Assembly (NCBI GenBank): GCA_016939345.1
Contig: JAFGHG010000009.1
Location: forward strand, 1 to 11,315
Reading direction: 5' to 3'
Source: Candidatus Omnitrophota bacterium
Lineage (GTDB): Bacteria > Omnitrophota > Gorgyraeia > Duberdicusellales > 4484-171
DNA length: 11,315 nucleotides
This document shows, in pieces, positions 1 through 7,083 of the stretch (position 1 is the stretch's first letter; the number at the start of each line of letters is the position of its first letter). The notes below the pieces were generated by a model. It ran no database searches and was not told the DNA's origin. It saw nothing but the letters and a program-made list of their open reading frames with translations. A program made the translations under genes and the position numbers.

Positions 1-218
1 CATTGCGGGTGCTGAATGTTCTGGCTCAAAAACCGGTCATTTCCGCATCAGCCATCAGGAAAGCGACAGGCCTTTCCTTAAGCACGATATTCAAAGTGCT
101 TGATGGCATGACAGAAAGAGGTCTTGTCAAAGAGCTGACCGGCCAGAAACGCAATCGTCTCTTCAGCTATGAGCAGTATCTCAAAATACTCTCTGAAGAC
201 ACTGAGCCGCTAGCTTAA
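1..218 (+). CDS. Fic family protein, C-terminal fragment (cut by window edge)
   Basis: The frame is open from the left edge to TAA at 216-218, so the visible 71 residues are the tail of a longer protein whose Fic domain (AMP or related nucleotide transfer to target proteins) would lie outside the window. What is visible is a winged helix-turn-helix: a recognition-helix-like stretch (AIRKATGLSLSTIFKVLDGM), then LVKELTG and the ending RNRLFSYEQYLKILSEDTEP. That ending closely resembles the C-terminus of many Fic proteins, which carry a winged-helix tail of the type RNR-x-F-x-Y-x-x-Y-L-x-I-L-x-E-x-TEP. The catalytic HPFxxGNGR motif cannot be checked here. A lone winged-helix regulator is the alternative, but the characteristic ending favours Fic. 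It is followed by a promoter-like site and is probably a separate transcription unit from the genes downstream. Confidence 0.75.
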   Translation, partial: LRVLNVLAQKPVISASAIRKATGLSLSTIFKVLDGMTERGLVKELTGQKRNRLFSYEQYLKILSEDTEPLA

Positions 219-228
219 ATCTTTCCTT

Positions 229-257
229 TTGACACATACTGCCTCCAATATTAAGAT
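229..257 (+). promoter_or_regulatory. Predicted sigma-70-type promoter upstream of the UPF0158/YgjP-like pair
   Basis: A perfect -35 box TTGACA (229-234) is followed after 17 bp by TAAGAT (252-257), which matches the -10 consensus at 4 of 6 positions. It lies 11 bp after the Fic stop and about 210 bp before the UPF0158 start, so transcription would begin near 264 and give a long 5' region holding the decayed SEC-C remnant. This is a sequence-only prediction. Confidence 0.5.
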
Positions 258-307
258 TATTACATTTATCTATAGGGGGGCGAATCGATAGGTCTTTTCT
301 TTCCATC

Positions 308-324
308 AAGGAGTTTTTATGTAA
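308..324 (+). other. Shine-Dalgarno followed by ATG-TAA start-stop
   Basis: AAGGAG (308-313) is followed after five T's by ATG (319-321) and at once by TAA (322-324). This is a well-formed ribosome site with a one-codon reading frame. It is either the surviving start of the decayed gene whose SEC-C tail ends at 452, or a minimal start-stop element in the leader of the genes downstream. Nothing in the sequence decides between them. Confidence 0.35.
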
Positions 325-386
325 AAATCTATCAGCACTACGGGCAGATACTTCTGCTTTATCAGCAGTCAGGTTAGAGAAATTAA

Positions 387-452
387 AAACGGGGAACCGG
401 CCGCAACGAACCCTGTCCCTGCGGAAGCGGAAAAAAGTACAAAAGATGCTGA
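387..452 (+). pseudogene. Remnant of a SEC-C zinc-binding motif gene
   Basis: Read from 387, the frame gives KRGTGRNEPCPCGSGKKYKR, then C and a stop at 450-452. This is an almost perfect SEC-C motif (CPCGSGKKYKxC), the small zinc-binding module found at the end of SecA and many other proteins. The same frame is closed just upstream by TAA at 384-386 and TAG at 375-377, and no start codon lies between those stops and the motif. Only the tail of a gene remains. An SD site with ATG-TAA at 308-324 may be its decayed start, but it is in a different frame. The next gene's ribosome site begins at the TGA stop, as if the two were once an operon. The motif is clear; that it is a pseudogene rather than a frameshifted product is my inference. 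Confidence 0.55.
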
Positions 453-466
453 GGGAGATAAAACTT

Positions 467-922
467 ATGAAAAAAGTAAGAATTCCAATGGATGAACTGA
501 TGGATGCTTTTGAAAACTGTAGTGTGGAGCATCAGTATTACTGGGATACAGAAGAAAACAGGATGATTTTCATCTCAGAATTTTCTGAAATGAATGAGCA
601 GGAAGCATTTTATGAAGAAGTAGACAGAAATCCCAAAAGATACATAGCTATTCCTGAACGGGAGACCCGTTCAGATTATAACGATATGGCAGACTTCGCG
701 AATACCGTTGAAGACCCTTCCCTGTCTGAAAAGCTCGTCATTGCTTTAGACGGTAAAGGCGCTTTCCGGAGGTTTAAAAATATTCTGGCCGCCTATCCTG
801 AGGAAAGACAGAAATGGTTTCTCTTCAAGGAAAACAGAACAAAAGAGCGCATCAATATGTGGCTTGAGGAAGAAAGTATAGAGGCGATAGACGTTATGAA
901 TAAGGACAAAATTGAGAGATGA
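467..922 (+). CDS. UPF0158 family protein
   Basis: This is a 151-residue soluble, acidic protein of the uncharacterised UPF0158 family; no biochemical function is known to me. Family signs are the start MKKVRIPMDELMDAFENCS, the central YIAIPERETRSDYNDMADF, and the block GKGAFRRFKNILAAYPEER followed by KWFLFKENRTKERINMWL, where family members share GAFRRFKD..A.YPEER..W. I place the start at ATG 467, not the in-frame ATG at 446: GAGGGAG (451-457) sits 9 nt before 467, family members begin at this point, and 446 lies inside the SEC-C remnant. The stop overlaps the next gene's start (ATGA, 919-922), which indicates a two-gene operon with the metallopeptidase. There is no sign of a signal peptide or membrane segment. 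Confidence 0.8.
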   Translation: MKKVRIPMDELMDAFENCSVEHQYYWDTEENRMIFISEFSEMNEQEAFYEEVDRNPKRYIAIPERETRSDYNDMADFANTVEDPSLSEKLVIALDGKGAFRRFKNILAAYPEERQKWFLFKENRTKERINMWLEEESIEAIDVMNKDKIER

Positions 923-1425
923 TAATTCAGGATGTCAAAATACACAGAAGCCCGAACCGCGTCAGAACAGTGAACGCTTATTTAGAGCAAGGCATCCTGC
1001 ACGTTCAGGCACCCCAGAATATTTCCGAGCAGGAACTCCAGAATATCATCAGCAAATTCAAAAAGCGGATTACTAAGCGAAAACTCCGTAAAGAGCTCAA
1101 CAAAAATCACAACCTGAAAGAAATCGCTGAAAAGCTCAACAAAAAATATTTTGCAGGCCGACTGGAAATTTCATCCATAGCATACACAACGAATCAAGAT
1201 AAAAAATACGGAGTCTGCAATGTCTCCAACGGTTCAATTCTCATTTCTCATAGATTAGCCAAAATGCCTGAATGGGTGAGAGATTATATCATCGTTCATG
1301 AAATGGCGCATCTCATAGAGCCCAACCACAGCAAAAGATTTCATAACATTGTTTCCCGCTATCCGTTGGCTGAACGTTCCAAGGGTTTTCTCATGGCTAT
1401 GGGGTTCGAGGAGGATACAGGTTAG
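919..1425 (+). CDS. YgjP-like (DUF45) zinc metallopeptidase domain protein
   Basis: This 168-residue protein has the HExxH zinc motif HEMAH (H127, E128, H131) followed by NHSKRFH. H137 is the probable third zinc ligand, as in the YgjP/DUF45 family, whose consensus is VxHELAHLxxxNHSxxFW. The N-terminal half carries the family's basic helical region (FKKRITKRKLRKELNKNH) and a YGVCN...ILISHRLA strand region before the motif. It has no signal peptide, so it should act in the cytoplasm. The substrate is unknown; some relatives sit beside restriction systems, and here it follows a UPF0158 gene by a 4-base overlap. The start has no ideal SD (AAGGA is 12 nt away), so it probably depends on coupling to the upstream gene. 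It is not a known CRISPR component, and I take it as a flanking gene. Confidence 0.85.
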   Translation: MIIQDVKIHRSPNRVRTVNAYLEQGILHVQAPQNISEQELQNIISKFKKRITKRKLRKELNKNHNLKEIAEKLNKKYFAGRLEISSIAYTTNQDKKYGVCNVSNGSILISHRLAKMPEWVRDYIIVHEMAHLIEPNHSKRFHNIVSRYPLAERSKGFLMAMGFEEDTG

Positions 1426-1440
1426 CATTTTTCATAAAAA

Positions 1441-1459
1441 CTCCAACAAATAGTTGGAG
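1441..1459 (+). terminator. Hairpin between the metallopeptidase gene and cas3
   Basis: CTCCAAC (1441-1447) and GTTGGAG (1453-1459) form a perfect 7-bp stem with a 5-nt loop. On the + strand no T-run follows, so it would be a weak terminator in that direction. On the - strand the stem is followed by five T's, which is a better intrinsic terminator, although no gene on that strand needs one. The right arm also holds the only GGAG near the first possible cas3 ATG (1462), so the hairpin could instead hide that ribosome site. Confidence 0.35.
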
Positions 1460-1503
1460 AAATGAGCATTTCGTTAATTTTTGCTAATAATAAAAGACTA
1501 CAG

Positions 1504-3723
1504 ATGGGTAAAAAGAATAAAAACAAAATGTATTATGCCCACAGCCTTCCCGGGGAGCCGCGGGAAAAATGGCAGTCCTTGGAAGACCATTTAAAAAATG
1601 TAGCTGAACTTGCAAAGAGATTTGCTGAGCCATTCGGCGCAGGAGATATGGCCTATGCTGCGGGCCTACTGCATGATATAGGAAAATACTCCAACGCATT
1701 CCAAGAAATGCTGGCTGAAACAAATAGTGATGAAACAAGTTCAGAAATACATCGCGGTCCTGATCATTCTTCTGCCGGAGCCCAGGAAATAAACAAGCGT
1801 TTTACTGACGGATTGGGCAAACTGCTTGCTTATCTTATTGCAGGCCATCATGCCGGACTGCTTGACGGACAAGCAAACGGAGCGTGTCTGCATAGGAGGT
1901 TAGAGAATCTCAATATTCCTGATTATTCTGTATGTCCCCGCACGATTTATGAATCCATTCCGAAGGTTCAATTACCCGCTCAATTAACGAAGAGAGATTC
2001 TCCTGAAGTTTTGGCTTTTCGCCTTCAATTCTTTGTGCGAATGCTTTTCTCCTGCCTTGTGGATGCTGATTTCCTCGATACAGAAGCATTTATGAATAAG
2101 AAGAATAGTTCACTGCGAGGTAGATATGATTCCTTGACTGAATTATACGACAAGGTTCAAAAGGAGCTTAACAGTATTATCAAAAATTCGCCGGATTCAT
2201 TGGTCAACCGCAAGCGCCGCGAAGTGCTGGAACAGTGTTTGTATAAGGCAAAAGAAACTCCTGGCCTGTTTTCTTTGACAGTTCCTACAGGAGGAGGAAA
2301 AACGCTTTCATCTCTATCTTTTGCCTTGGAGCATGCCAAAAAGTACGGAATGCAGCGGGTGATTTATGTTATCCCTTATACAAGCATTATTGAACAGAAT
2401 GCGGACGTTTTTAAGCGTATCTGCGGTGATGATGCAGTTCTTGAACATCATTCGAATTTTGAATTCACAGAAGATTCCTATAAAGCCCAGCTCGCTGCCG
2501 AGAACTGGGATGCTCCTCTTATCGTCACGACCAACGTTCAGTTTTTTGAGACCCTCTTTCATTACCGCACTTCCAAGTGCCGCAAGGCGCATAACATTGC
2601 TAACAGTGTCATTATCTTTGATGAGGCCCAGATGCTGCCTGTTGATCTTCTTCGTCCGTGTATGGCCGCTATAGAAGAATTAGCCCTTAATTACAAAGTA
2701 ACGGCGGTGCTTTGCAGTGCTACGCAGCCGGCTTTGGGGAAAAGCGATGAATTTAGATATGGTATTGAGGGGATAAGGGAAATAATCAATCGCCCGGATG
2801 ATCTTTATCAGTCCTTGAGGCGGGTTATGGTGAGCAGACTTCCGGTTATATCTAATGTTGAATTAGCAGAACGTATTAGCGGAAATAGGAATAGGCAGGT
2901 TCTCTGCGTCGTCAATACGCGTAAGCATGCCCGGCAGATATTCGATGCCATTCAGGATAAAACCGGTCTCTTCCATTTGAGCGGGCTTATGTGTCCTGTT
3001 CATAGAACAGAAGTCCTTGACCGCATACGCCTTGCCCTCAAAGAAGTTGAACCGTGCCGGGTCGTAAGCACGCAGCTCATAGAGGCCGGTGTGGATGTGG
3101 ATTTTCCTGTTGTGTTCCGAGCTCTGGCGGGCATTGATTCCATTGCCCAGTCAGCCGGCAGGTGCAATCGTGAGGGAAAGTTGGGAAATGACGGCAAGGT
3201 TTATGTCTTTATGCCGGAAAATGCTAATCCTCCAGGCTATCTCCGGCAGTCAGCAGAAGAAGCAGAAGGAATAATCCGCAATTTTGATGATATTCTTTCT
3301 CTTAAAGCCGTGCATGAATATTTCAAGAATTTATATTGGCGTCATGGGAACCAGCTTGATAGACACCAGATAATATCCCGTTTTGCAGAGGGTGTTCGTT
3401 CCTGTAATTTTCCATTCAAGACAGCAGGAGAAGATTTCCGCATGATTGAAAATGGGACACAGAGTATTGTTATTCCTTATAATGACGAGGCAAAAAGACT
3501 CATACATGCTTTAAAGGCATCTGACTCAAGAGGCGTAGCGCGTAAACTTCAGCGATATACTGTGCAGGTCTTTCCTGATGTTATTAAAAAACTTGGCCTT
3601 GTTGCTCTCGAGGCCGTGCATGAACATTATTATATACTTATTAATGATCATCTTTATAAACCTGATATCGGTCTTGATTGGAATGATCCGTATTTCAGAA
3701 ATATAGAAGGTAATATTTGTTAG
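1504..3723 (+). CDS. cas3: CRISPR-associated nuclease-helicase Cas3, type I-C
   Basis: Cas3 is recruited to target-bound Cascade, then unwinds and degrades the DNA. From ATG 1504 the protein has 739 residues, a normal length. The N-terminal HD nuclease shows YYAHSLPG, H29, LLHDIGK (H57-D58) and GHHAG (H115-H116). The SF2 helicase follows, with Walker A GGGKT (263-267), DEAQ (373-376), SAT (405-407) and motif VI QSAGRCNR (549-556). All catalytic motifs are intact. The start is uncertain: the frame is open from ATG 1462 (GGAG only 2 nt away and inside a hairpin), and ATG 1528 would begin the protein exactly at MYYAHS as in many homologues. None of the three has a good SD. I found no convincing promoter immediately upstream. 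The stop lies 13 nt before cas5c, and cas3 heads the interference operon. Confidence 0.95.
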   Translation: MGKKNKNKMYYAHSLPGEPREKWQSLEDHLKNVAELAKRFAEPFGAGDMAYAAGLLHDIGKYSNAFQEMLAETNSDETSSEIHRGPDHSSAGAQEINKRFTDGLGKLLAYLIAGHHAGLLDGQANGACLHRRLENLNIPDYSVCPRTIYESIPKVQLPAQLTKRDSPEVLAFRLQFFVRMLFSCLVDADFLDTEAFMNKKNSSLRGRYDSLTELYDKVQKELNSIIKNSPDSLVNRKRREVLEQCLYKAKETPGLFSLTVPTGGGKTLSSLSFALEHAKKYGMQRVIYVIPYTSIIEQNADVFKRICGDDAVLEHHSNFEFTEDSYKAQLAAENWDAPLIVTTNVQFFETLFHYRTSKCRKAHNIANSVIIFDEAQMLPVDLLRPCMAAIEELALNYKVTAVLCSATQPALGKSDEFRYGIEGIREIINRPDDLYQSLRRVMVSRLPVISNVELAERISGNRNRQVLCVVNTRKHARQIFDAIQDKTGLFHLSGLMCPVHRTEVLDRIRLALKEVEPCRVVSTQLIEAGVDVDFPVVFRALAGIDSIAQSAGRCNREGKLGNDGKVYVFMPENANPPGYLRQSAEEAEGIIRNFDDILSLKAVHEYFKNLYWRHGNQLDRHQIISRFAEGVRSCNFPFKTAGEDFRMIENGTQSIVIPYNDEAKRLIHALKASDSRGVARKLQRYTVQVFPDVIKKLGLVALEAVHEHYYILINDHLYKPDIGLDWNDPYFRNIEGNIC

Positions 3724-3736
3724 GAAAGGAGGACTC

Positions 3737-4384
3737 ATGTATGGAATAAAACTAAAGGTTTGGGGCGATTATGCATGCTTTACAAGGCCAGAAATGAAAG
3801 CAGAGCGTGTGAGCTACGATGTGATGACACCTTCAGCCGCACGGGGAATTTTAGAAGCCATCTACTGGAAACCGTTTATTCGGTGGGTGATAGACCGCAT
3901 TCATGTTCTAAATCCAATACGGTTTGAAAACATACGTCGCAATGAGGTGGGCAGTAAGATACCCTTGCGAAACATTACAACAGCTATGAAAGATAGCAAA
4001 AGCGTACTTGAATTATTTATTGAAAACGACCGTCAGCAGCGAGCAGCCTTGGTTCTTCGTGATGTATGTTATGTCATTGAAGCGCACTTTGAAATCATGG
4101 GAGAAGAAGACAATAATGAAGGGAAGCATTTGAATATGTTCAACCGCCGTGTTGAAAAGGGACAATGCTTTCACAGGCCATATTTCGGATGTCGCGAATT
4201 TGCGGTCAACTTTGAGCCTGTCAATGGTGATATTCCACAATCAAATCTAAAAGGCGAGGTAGATCTTGGATGGATGCTTCATGACATAGATTTTAGTAAC
4301 AATATGGAAGCAAAGTTTTTCAGGCCTCGTATGGTGGATGGTATTATTGACGTGCCGCAATTCAAAGAGGGGGATGCGTCATGA
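3737..4384 (+). CDS. cas5c: Cas5c (Cas5d), crRNA-processing endoribonuclease and Cascade subunit
   Basis: This 215-residue RAMP protein replaces Cas6 in type I-C: it cuts pre-crRNA at the base of the repeat hairpin and then caps the 5' handle in Cascade. Recognisable segments are YGIKLKVWGDYACFTRPEMK, the block VSYDVMTPSAARGILEAIYW, and GKHLNMFNRRVEKGQCFHRP followed by YFGCREF. By analogy with the characterised Bacillus Cas5d Tyr-Lys-His triad, Y43, K130 and H131 are the likely catalytic residues; this is my alignment by eye. A strong GGAGG (3728-3732) precedes the ATG by 4 nt. The stop overlaps the cas8c start in an ATGA. The locus has no cas6, and the array repeats have the 7-bp stem that this enzyme recognises. 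Confidence 0.95.
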   Translation: MYGIKLKVWGDYACFTRPEMKAERVSYDVMTPSAARGILEAIYWKPFIRWVIDRIHVLNPIRFENIRRNEVGSKIPLRNITTAMKDSKSVLELFIENDRQQRAALVLRDVCYVIEAHFEIMGEEDNNEGKHLNMFNRRVEKGQCFHRPYFGCREFAVNFEPVNGDIPQSNLKGEVDLGWMLHDIDFSNNMEAKFFRPRMVDGIIDVPQFKEGDAS

Positions 4385-6120
4385 TTATACAAGCATTAAA
4401 TGATCATTATAAACAGTTAAAAGATAATCCTCAGGAAGATATTCCTGCTCTCGGATTTTCCCGGGAAAAGGTGCAATTTGAATTTATTTTAAATCCTCAA
4501 GGCCAATTATTACAAGTAAATGATTTGCGTGATGAAAATAGAGCATCTAAGTTAGTGATTGTTCCTGAAGCCGTAAAACGTTCAGTAAATATTGCAGCTA
4601 ACTTTTTGTGTGATAATACAGGCTATGTGCTTGGGCGGGACAGCGAGGATAAGGAAAAAGAGGTAAAAGATCCAAGTAGAGGAAAAAAGACATTTAAAGA
4701 ATTCAAATATCTACACCATAAGATTGGGGACAATATTGAAGATATAGGGATGAAGGCCGTACTGAGTTTTATTGATTCGTGGAATCCTAATAATCTTGAG
4801 ACGTCTATGTGTTGGTCTATATGGAAAGAGCTTGCGAGTTCAAAAATTGTTTTTAGATTAGATAATGAGCGACGATACATACATGAGCGACCTACTGTAA
4901 AAGAAGCATGGTTGGATTATTATAAATCGAAAGATTCTGAAATTAAAGCTTTCTGCTTAGTTACAGGAAAAAAAATTTCTATAGCTCGGTTGCATAACAG
5001 CATAAAAGGAGTCAAGAATTCACAATTAACAGGAGCAGACATCATCTCGTGCAATCTTCCGGCTTTCTGTTCTTATGCTAAGGAACAAAGCTATAACGCT
5101 CCTATTAGTGAAGAGGCGATGTTTAATTACACTACACTTTTAAACTATTTTCTAAGAAAAGAAAGTAGACAGAAAGTTCAGATTGGCGATGCAACGACTG
5201 TTTTTTGGGCTGAAGGAGAAACTCCTATTATTGGATTTTTAAAAGATATTCTTGACCCGCGTGAAATTTCACCGGATGTGACTGGACTGCGTTTATTCCT
5301 TGAAGCAGTAAGAGATGGCAGAAAACCAGAATTGTCCGGCACAGAGAATCTGAAATTCTATATTCTTGGGCTATCACCAAATGCTAAACGTCTTTCTGTG
5401 CGCTTCTGGCATGTCAGTACAGTCGACGATATCAGCCGCAAAATTGGCCAGCATTTTAGCGACTTGAGTATCAAACGTGATTTTGAGGATAAACAGCCGG
5501 AATACCCGGGAATATGGCAGCTGCTGCATGTGACCGCTGTTCAAGGGAAAAAGGATAACATATCTCCTGTTTTAGCTGGTTCAGTCATGCGGTCTATATT
5601 GACTGGCGCGGTTTATCCTCGCGCGTTGTTGACAGCGACACTTGAGCGTATCAGGGCTGAGCAGGATGTCGGTTACTTGCGCGCATGTCTCATAAAAGCA
5701 TATCTTCTTCGAAGAAGCAGAATTCATAAAAATAAAACAAAGGAGGTTGGCATGGTTCTCGATAAAGAGAAGTTGGATAACGGCTATCTTCTGGGGCGGC
5801 TGTTCGCCGTTCTGGAAAAAGCACAAAAAGATGCAATCCCGGGCGCGAACACAACTATAAAAGACCGTTTCTATGGATCGGCTTCTGCTACGCCATCAGT
5901 TGTGTTTCCACAACTTATGCGGCTGGCACAGCACCATATTCAAAAATCATCATTTGGCACCTATCTCGATAAGATGATAGAAGAAATAATTTGTAATTTA
6001 AAAATATTTCCTTCTCACTTATCGCTTGAAAAACAGGGAATGTTTGCTCTTGGTTATTATCATCAAAAGCAGGAACTTTACAAAAAAACAGAAAAAACTG
6101 AAAAAAAAGAGGAGGAGTAA
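4381..6120 (+). CDS. cas8c: Cas8c (Csd1), large subunit of type I-C Cascade
   Basis: This 579-residue large subunit is expected to recognise the PAM and help open the target duplex. The protein family is divergent. I rely on the Csd1-like start (YKQLKDNPQEDIPALGFSRE...VQFEFILNPQGQL), the NTGYVLGRDSED region, the TTVFWAEGE motif in the middle, LFLEAVRDGRKP, LSVRFWHVSTV, and the position between cas5c and cas7c. The start overlaps the cas5c stop, and AGAGGGGG (4366-4373) lies 7 nt upstream. The C-terminal 122 residues can also be made separately as Cas11c from ATG 5752. The first 500 bases are clearly more AT-rich than the neighbouring cas3. The reading frame is intact. Confidence 0.93.
   Translation: MIIQALNDHYKQLKDNPQEDIPALGFSREKVQFEFILNPQGQLLQVNDLRDENRASKLVIVPEAVKRSVNIAANFLCDNTGYVLGRDSEDKEKEVKDPSRGKKTFKEFKYLHHKIGDNIEDIGMKAVLSFIDSWNPNNLETSMCWSIWKELASSKIVFRLDNERRYIHERPTVKEAWLDYYKSKDSEIKAFCLVTGKKISIARLHNSIKGVKNSQLTGADIISCNLPAFCSYAKEQSYNAPISEEAMFNYTTLLNYFLRKESRQKVQIGDATTVFWAEGETPIIGFLKDILDPREISPDVTGLRLFLEAVRDGRKPELSGTENLKFYILGLSPNAKRLSVRFWHVSTVDDISRKIGQHFSDLSIKRDFEDKQPEYPGIWQLLHVTAVQGKKDNISPVLAGSVMRSILTGAVYPRALLTATLERIRAEQDVGYLRACLIKAYLLRRSRIHKNKTKEVGMVLDKEKLDNGYLLGRLFAVLEKAQKDAIPGANTTIKDRFYGSASATPSVVFPQLMRLAQHHIQKSSFGTYLDKMIEEIICNLKIFPSHLSLEKQGMFALGYYHQKQELYKKTEKTEKKEEE
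5739..5746 (+). promoter_or_regulatory. Internal ribosome binding site for Cas11c within cas8c
   Basis: AAAGGAGG, close to the full anti-SD complement, lies inside the cas8c coding sequence and is followed after 5 nt by an in-frame ATG (5752). It is as strong as the best SD sites in the operon, which argues against chance and for a real internal start. Confidence 0.8.
5752..6120 (+). CDS. cas11c: Cas11c small subunit, translated from within cas8c
   Basis: Type I-C systems are known to make a separate small subunit (Cas11c) by internal initiation in the 3' end of cas8c; two copies sit in the belly of Cascade and stabilise the target DNA strands. Here ATG 5752 is in frame with cas8c (residue 458) and preceded by AAAGGAGG at ideal spacing. 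The product would be 122 residues, starting MVLDKEKLDNGYLLGRLFAV and ending in a Lys/Glu-rich tail, and is mostly helical in appearance. The length agrees with known Cas11c proteins. It shares its stop with cas8c, and the cas7c SD overlaps its last codons. Existence is inferred from the ribosome site and from established knowledge of type I-C; expression is not shown by sequence alone. Confidence 0.82.
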   Translation: MVLDKEKLDNGYLLGRLFAVLEKAQKDAIPGANTTIKDRFYGSASATPSVVFPQLMRLAQHHIQKSSFGTYLDKMIEEIICNLKIFPSHLSLEKQGMFALGYYHQKQELYKKTEKTEKKEEE

Positions 6121-6123
6121 ATC

Positions 6124-7083
6124 ATGGCTACACCTATAAAAAACCGTTATGAATTTGTTTATCTTTTCGACGTGGAGAACGGCAATCCCAATGGCGATCC
6201 TGATTCAGGGAATATGCCGCGCATAGATCCAGAAACATGTCATGGTCTAGTAACAGATGTATGCTTAAAAAGAAAGGTTAGGAATTATGTAACATTAACC
6301 AAATGCAAAGACGGAAAGGTAGAACAAGGTTTCGAGATATATGTTAAAGAAAGAGGCATTTTGGCGCATGAGCAACGACGGGCTTATGAGGCACTAAAAA
6401 TTAGAGCTGATGGAGACGCAAAAGAGAACGCTCGAAAATGGATGTGCGCTAATTATTTTGATGTGCGTACATTTGGTGCCGTGATGTCAACTGGCAAAAT
6501 CGAGGGAGAAGACAAGGAGAAACATAAAGATTTAATTGATTCAAAGGCAAAAAAACCACAATGGAATTGTGGTCAAGTCCGTGGGCCTGTTCAATTAAAT
6601 TTTAGCCGCTCTATTGATCCTGTATTTCAACGAGACATTGCAATAACAAGAGTTGCTTTAACAAATGCTTCTGATACGCGCAAAGAAGCCGTTGAAACTG
6701 ATGAAGGTGATAAAGCTGCATCAGGACAGTTTGGTAGAAAAAACATTGTTCATTATGGTTTGTATCGCTTAGAAGGTTACGTTTCCGCTTTCTTATCTGA
6801 GCAGACCGGTTTCAACGACGAAGATTTGAAGCTTTTATGGGATGCTCTTATCAATATGTTCGACCACGACCACTCTGCAGCCCGCGGTAAGATGAATGCC
6901 CGGAAATTGGTGGTTTTTAGGCATGATTCCGCCCTTGGTAATGCGCCTGCCCATAAGTTATTCGATTTTGTTAAGGTTGTTCGCGTTGGTGATGATTCAA
7001 AACCAGCCCGCGCATTTACTGATTATAAAGTTGAAATTAATAAACAGGCGCCTTCTGGCGTGAATATAGAGGATAAATTGTAA
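6124..7083 (+). CDS. cas7c: Cas7c (Csd2), backbone subunit of type I-C Cascade
   Basis: This 319-residue RAMP protein forms the helical backbone that coats the crRNA spacer. The hallmark Csd2/Csh2 signature is near the N-terminus: YLFDVENGNPNGDPDSGNMP, then DPETCHGLVTDVCLKRKVRN. Further family segments are DVRTFGAVMSTG, QVRGPVQLNFSRSIDP followed by ITRVALTN, FGRKNIVHYGLYRLEGYV and FDHDHSAARGKMNARKLVVF. The start is preceded by GGAGG (6111-6115) with 8 nt spacing, inside the end of cas8c. The cas4 GTG follows the stop with no gap. The middle of the gene is more AT-rich than both ends. The frame is complete and nothing essential appears to be missing. Confidence 0.96.
   Translation: MATPIKNRYEFVYLFDVENGNPNGDPDSGNMPRIDPETCHGLVTDVCLKRKVRNYVTLTKCKDGKVEQGFEIYVKERGILAHEQRRAYEALKIRADGDAKENARKWMCANYFDVRTFGAVMSTGKIEGEDKEKHKDLIDSKAKKPQWNCGQVRGPVQLNFSRSIDPVFQRDIAITRVALTNASDTRKEAVETDEGDKAASGQFGRKNIVHYGLYRLEGYVSAFLSEQTGFNDEDLKLLWDALINMFDHDHSAARGKMNARKLVVFRHDSALGNAPAHKLFDFVKVVRVGDDSKPARAFTDYKVEINKQAPSGVNIEDKL

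Noticed and set aside
446..466. ATG 446 as the UPF0158 start
   Set aside because: It lies inside the SEC-C remnant and lacks an SD; ATG 467 has GAGGGAG at 9 nt and agrees with family start positions.
325..495. Frame of about 56 codons across the SEC-C remnant and into the UPF0158 gene
   Set aside because: It has no good start after TAA 322-324, no recognisable motif, and overlaps the clear SEC-C frame and the well-supported UPF0158 start.
2314..2674. Open frames of 92-102 codons on both strands inside cas3
   Set aside because: They lie wholly within the helicase domain of cas3, whose frame shows all expected motifs; these are shadow frames with no recognisable domain.
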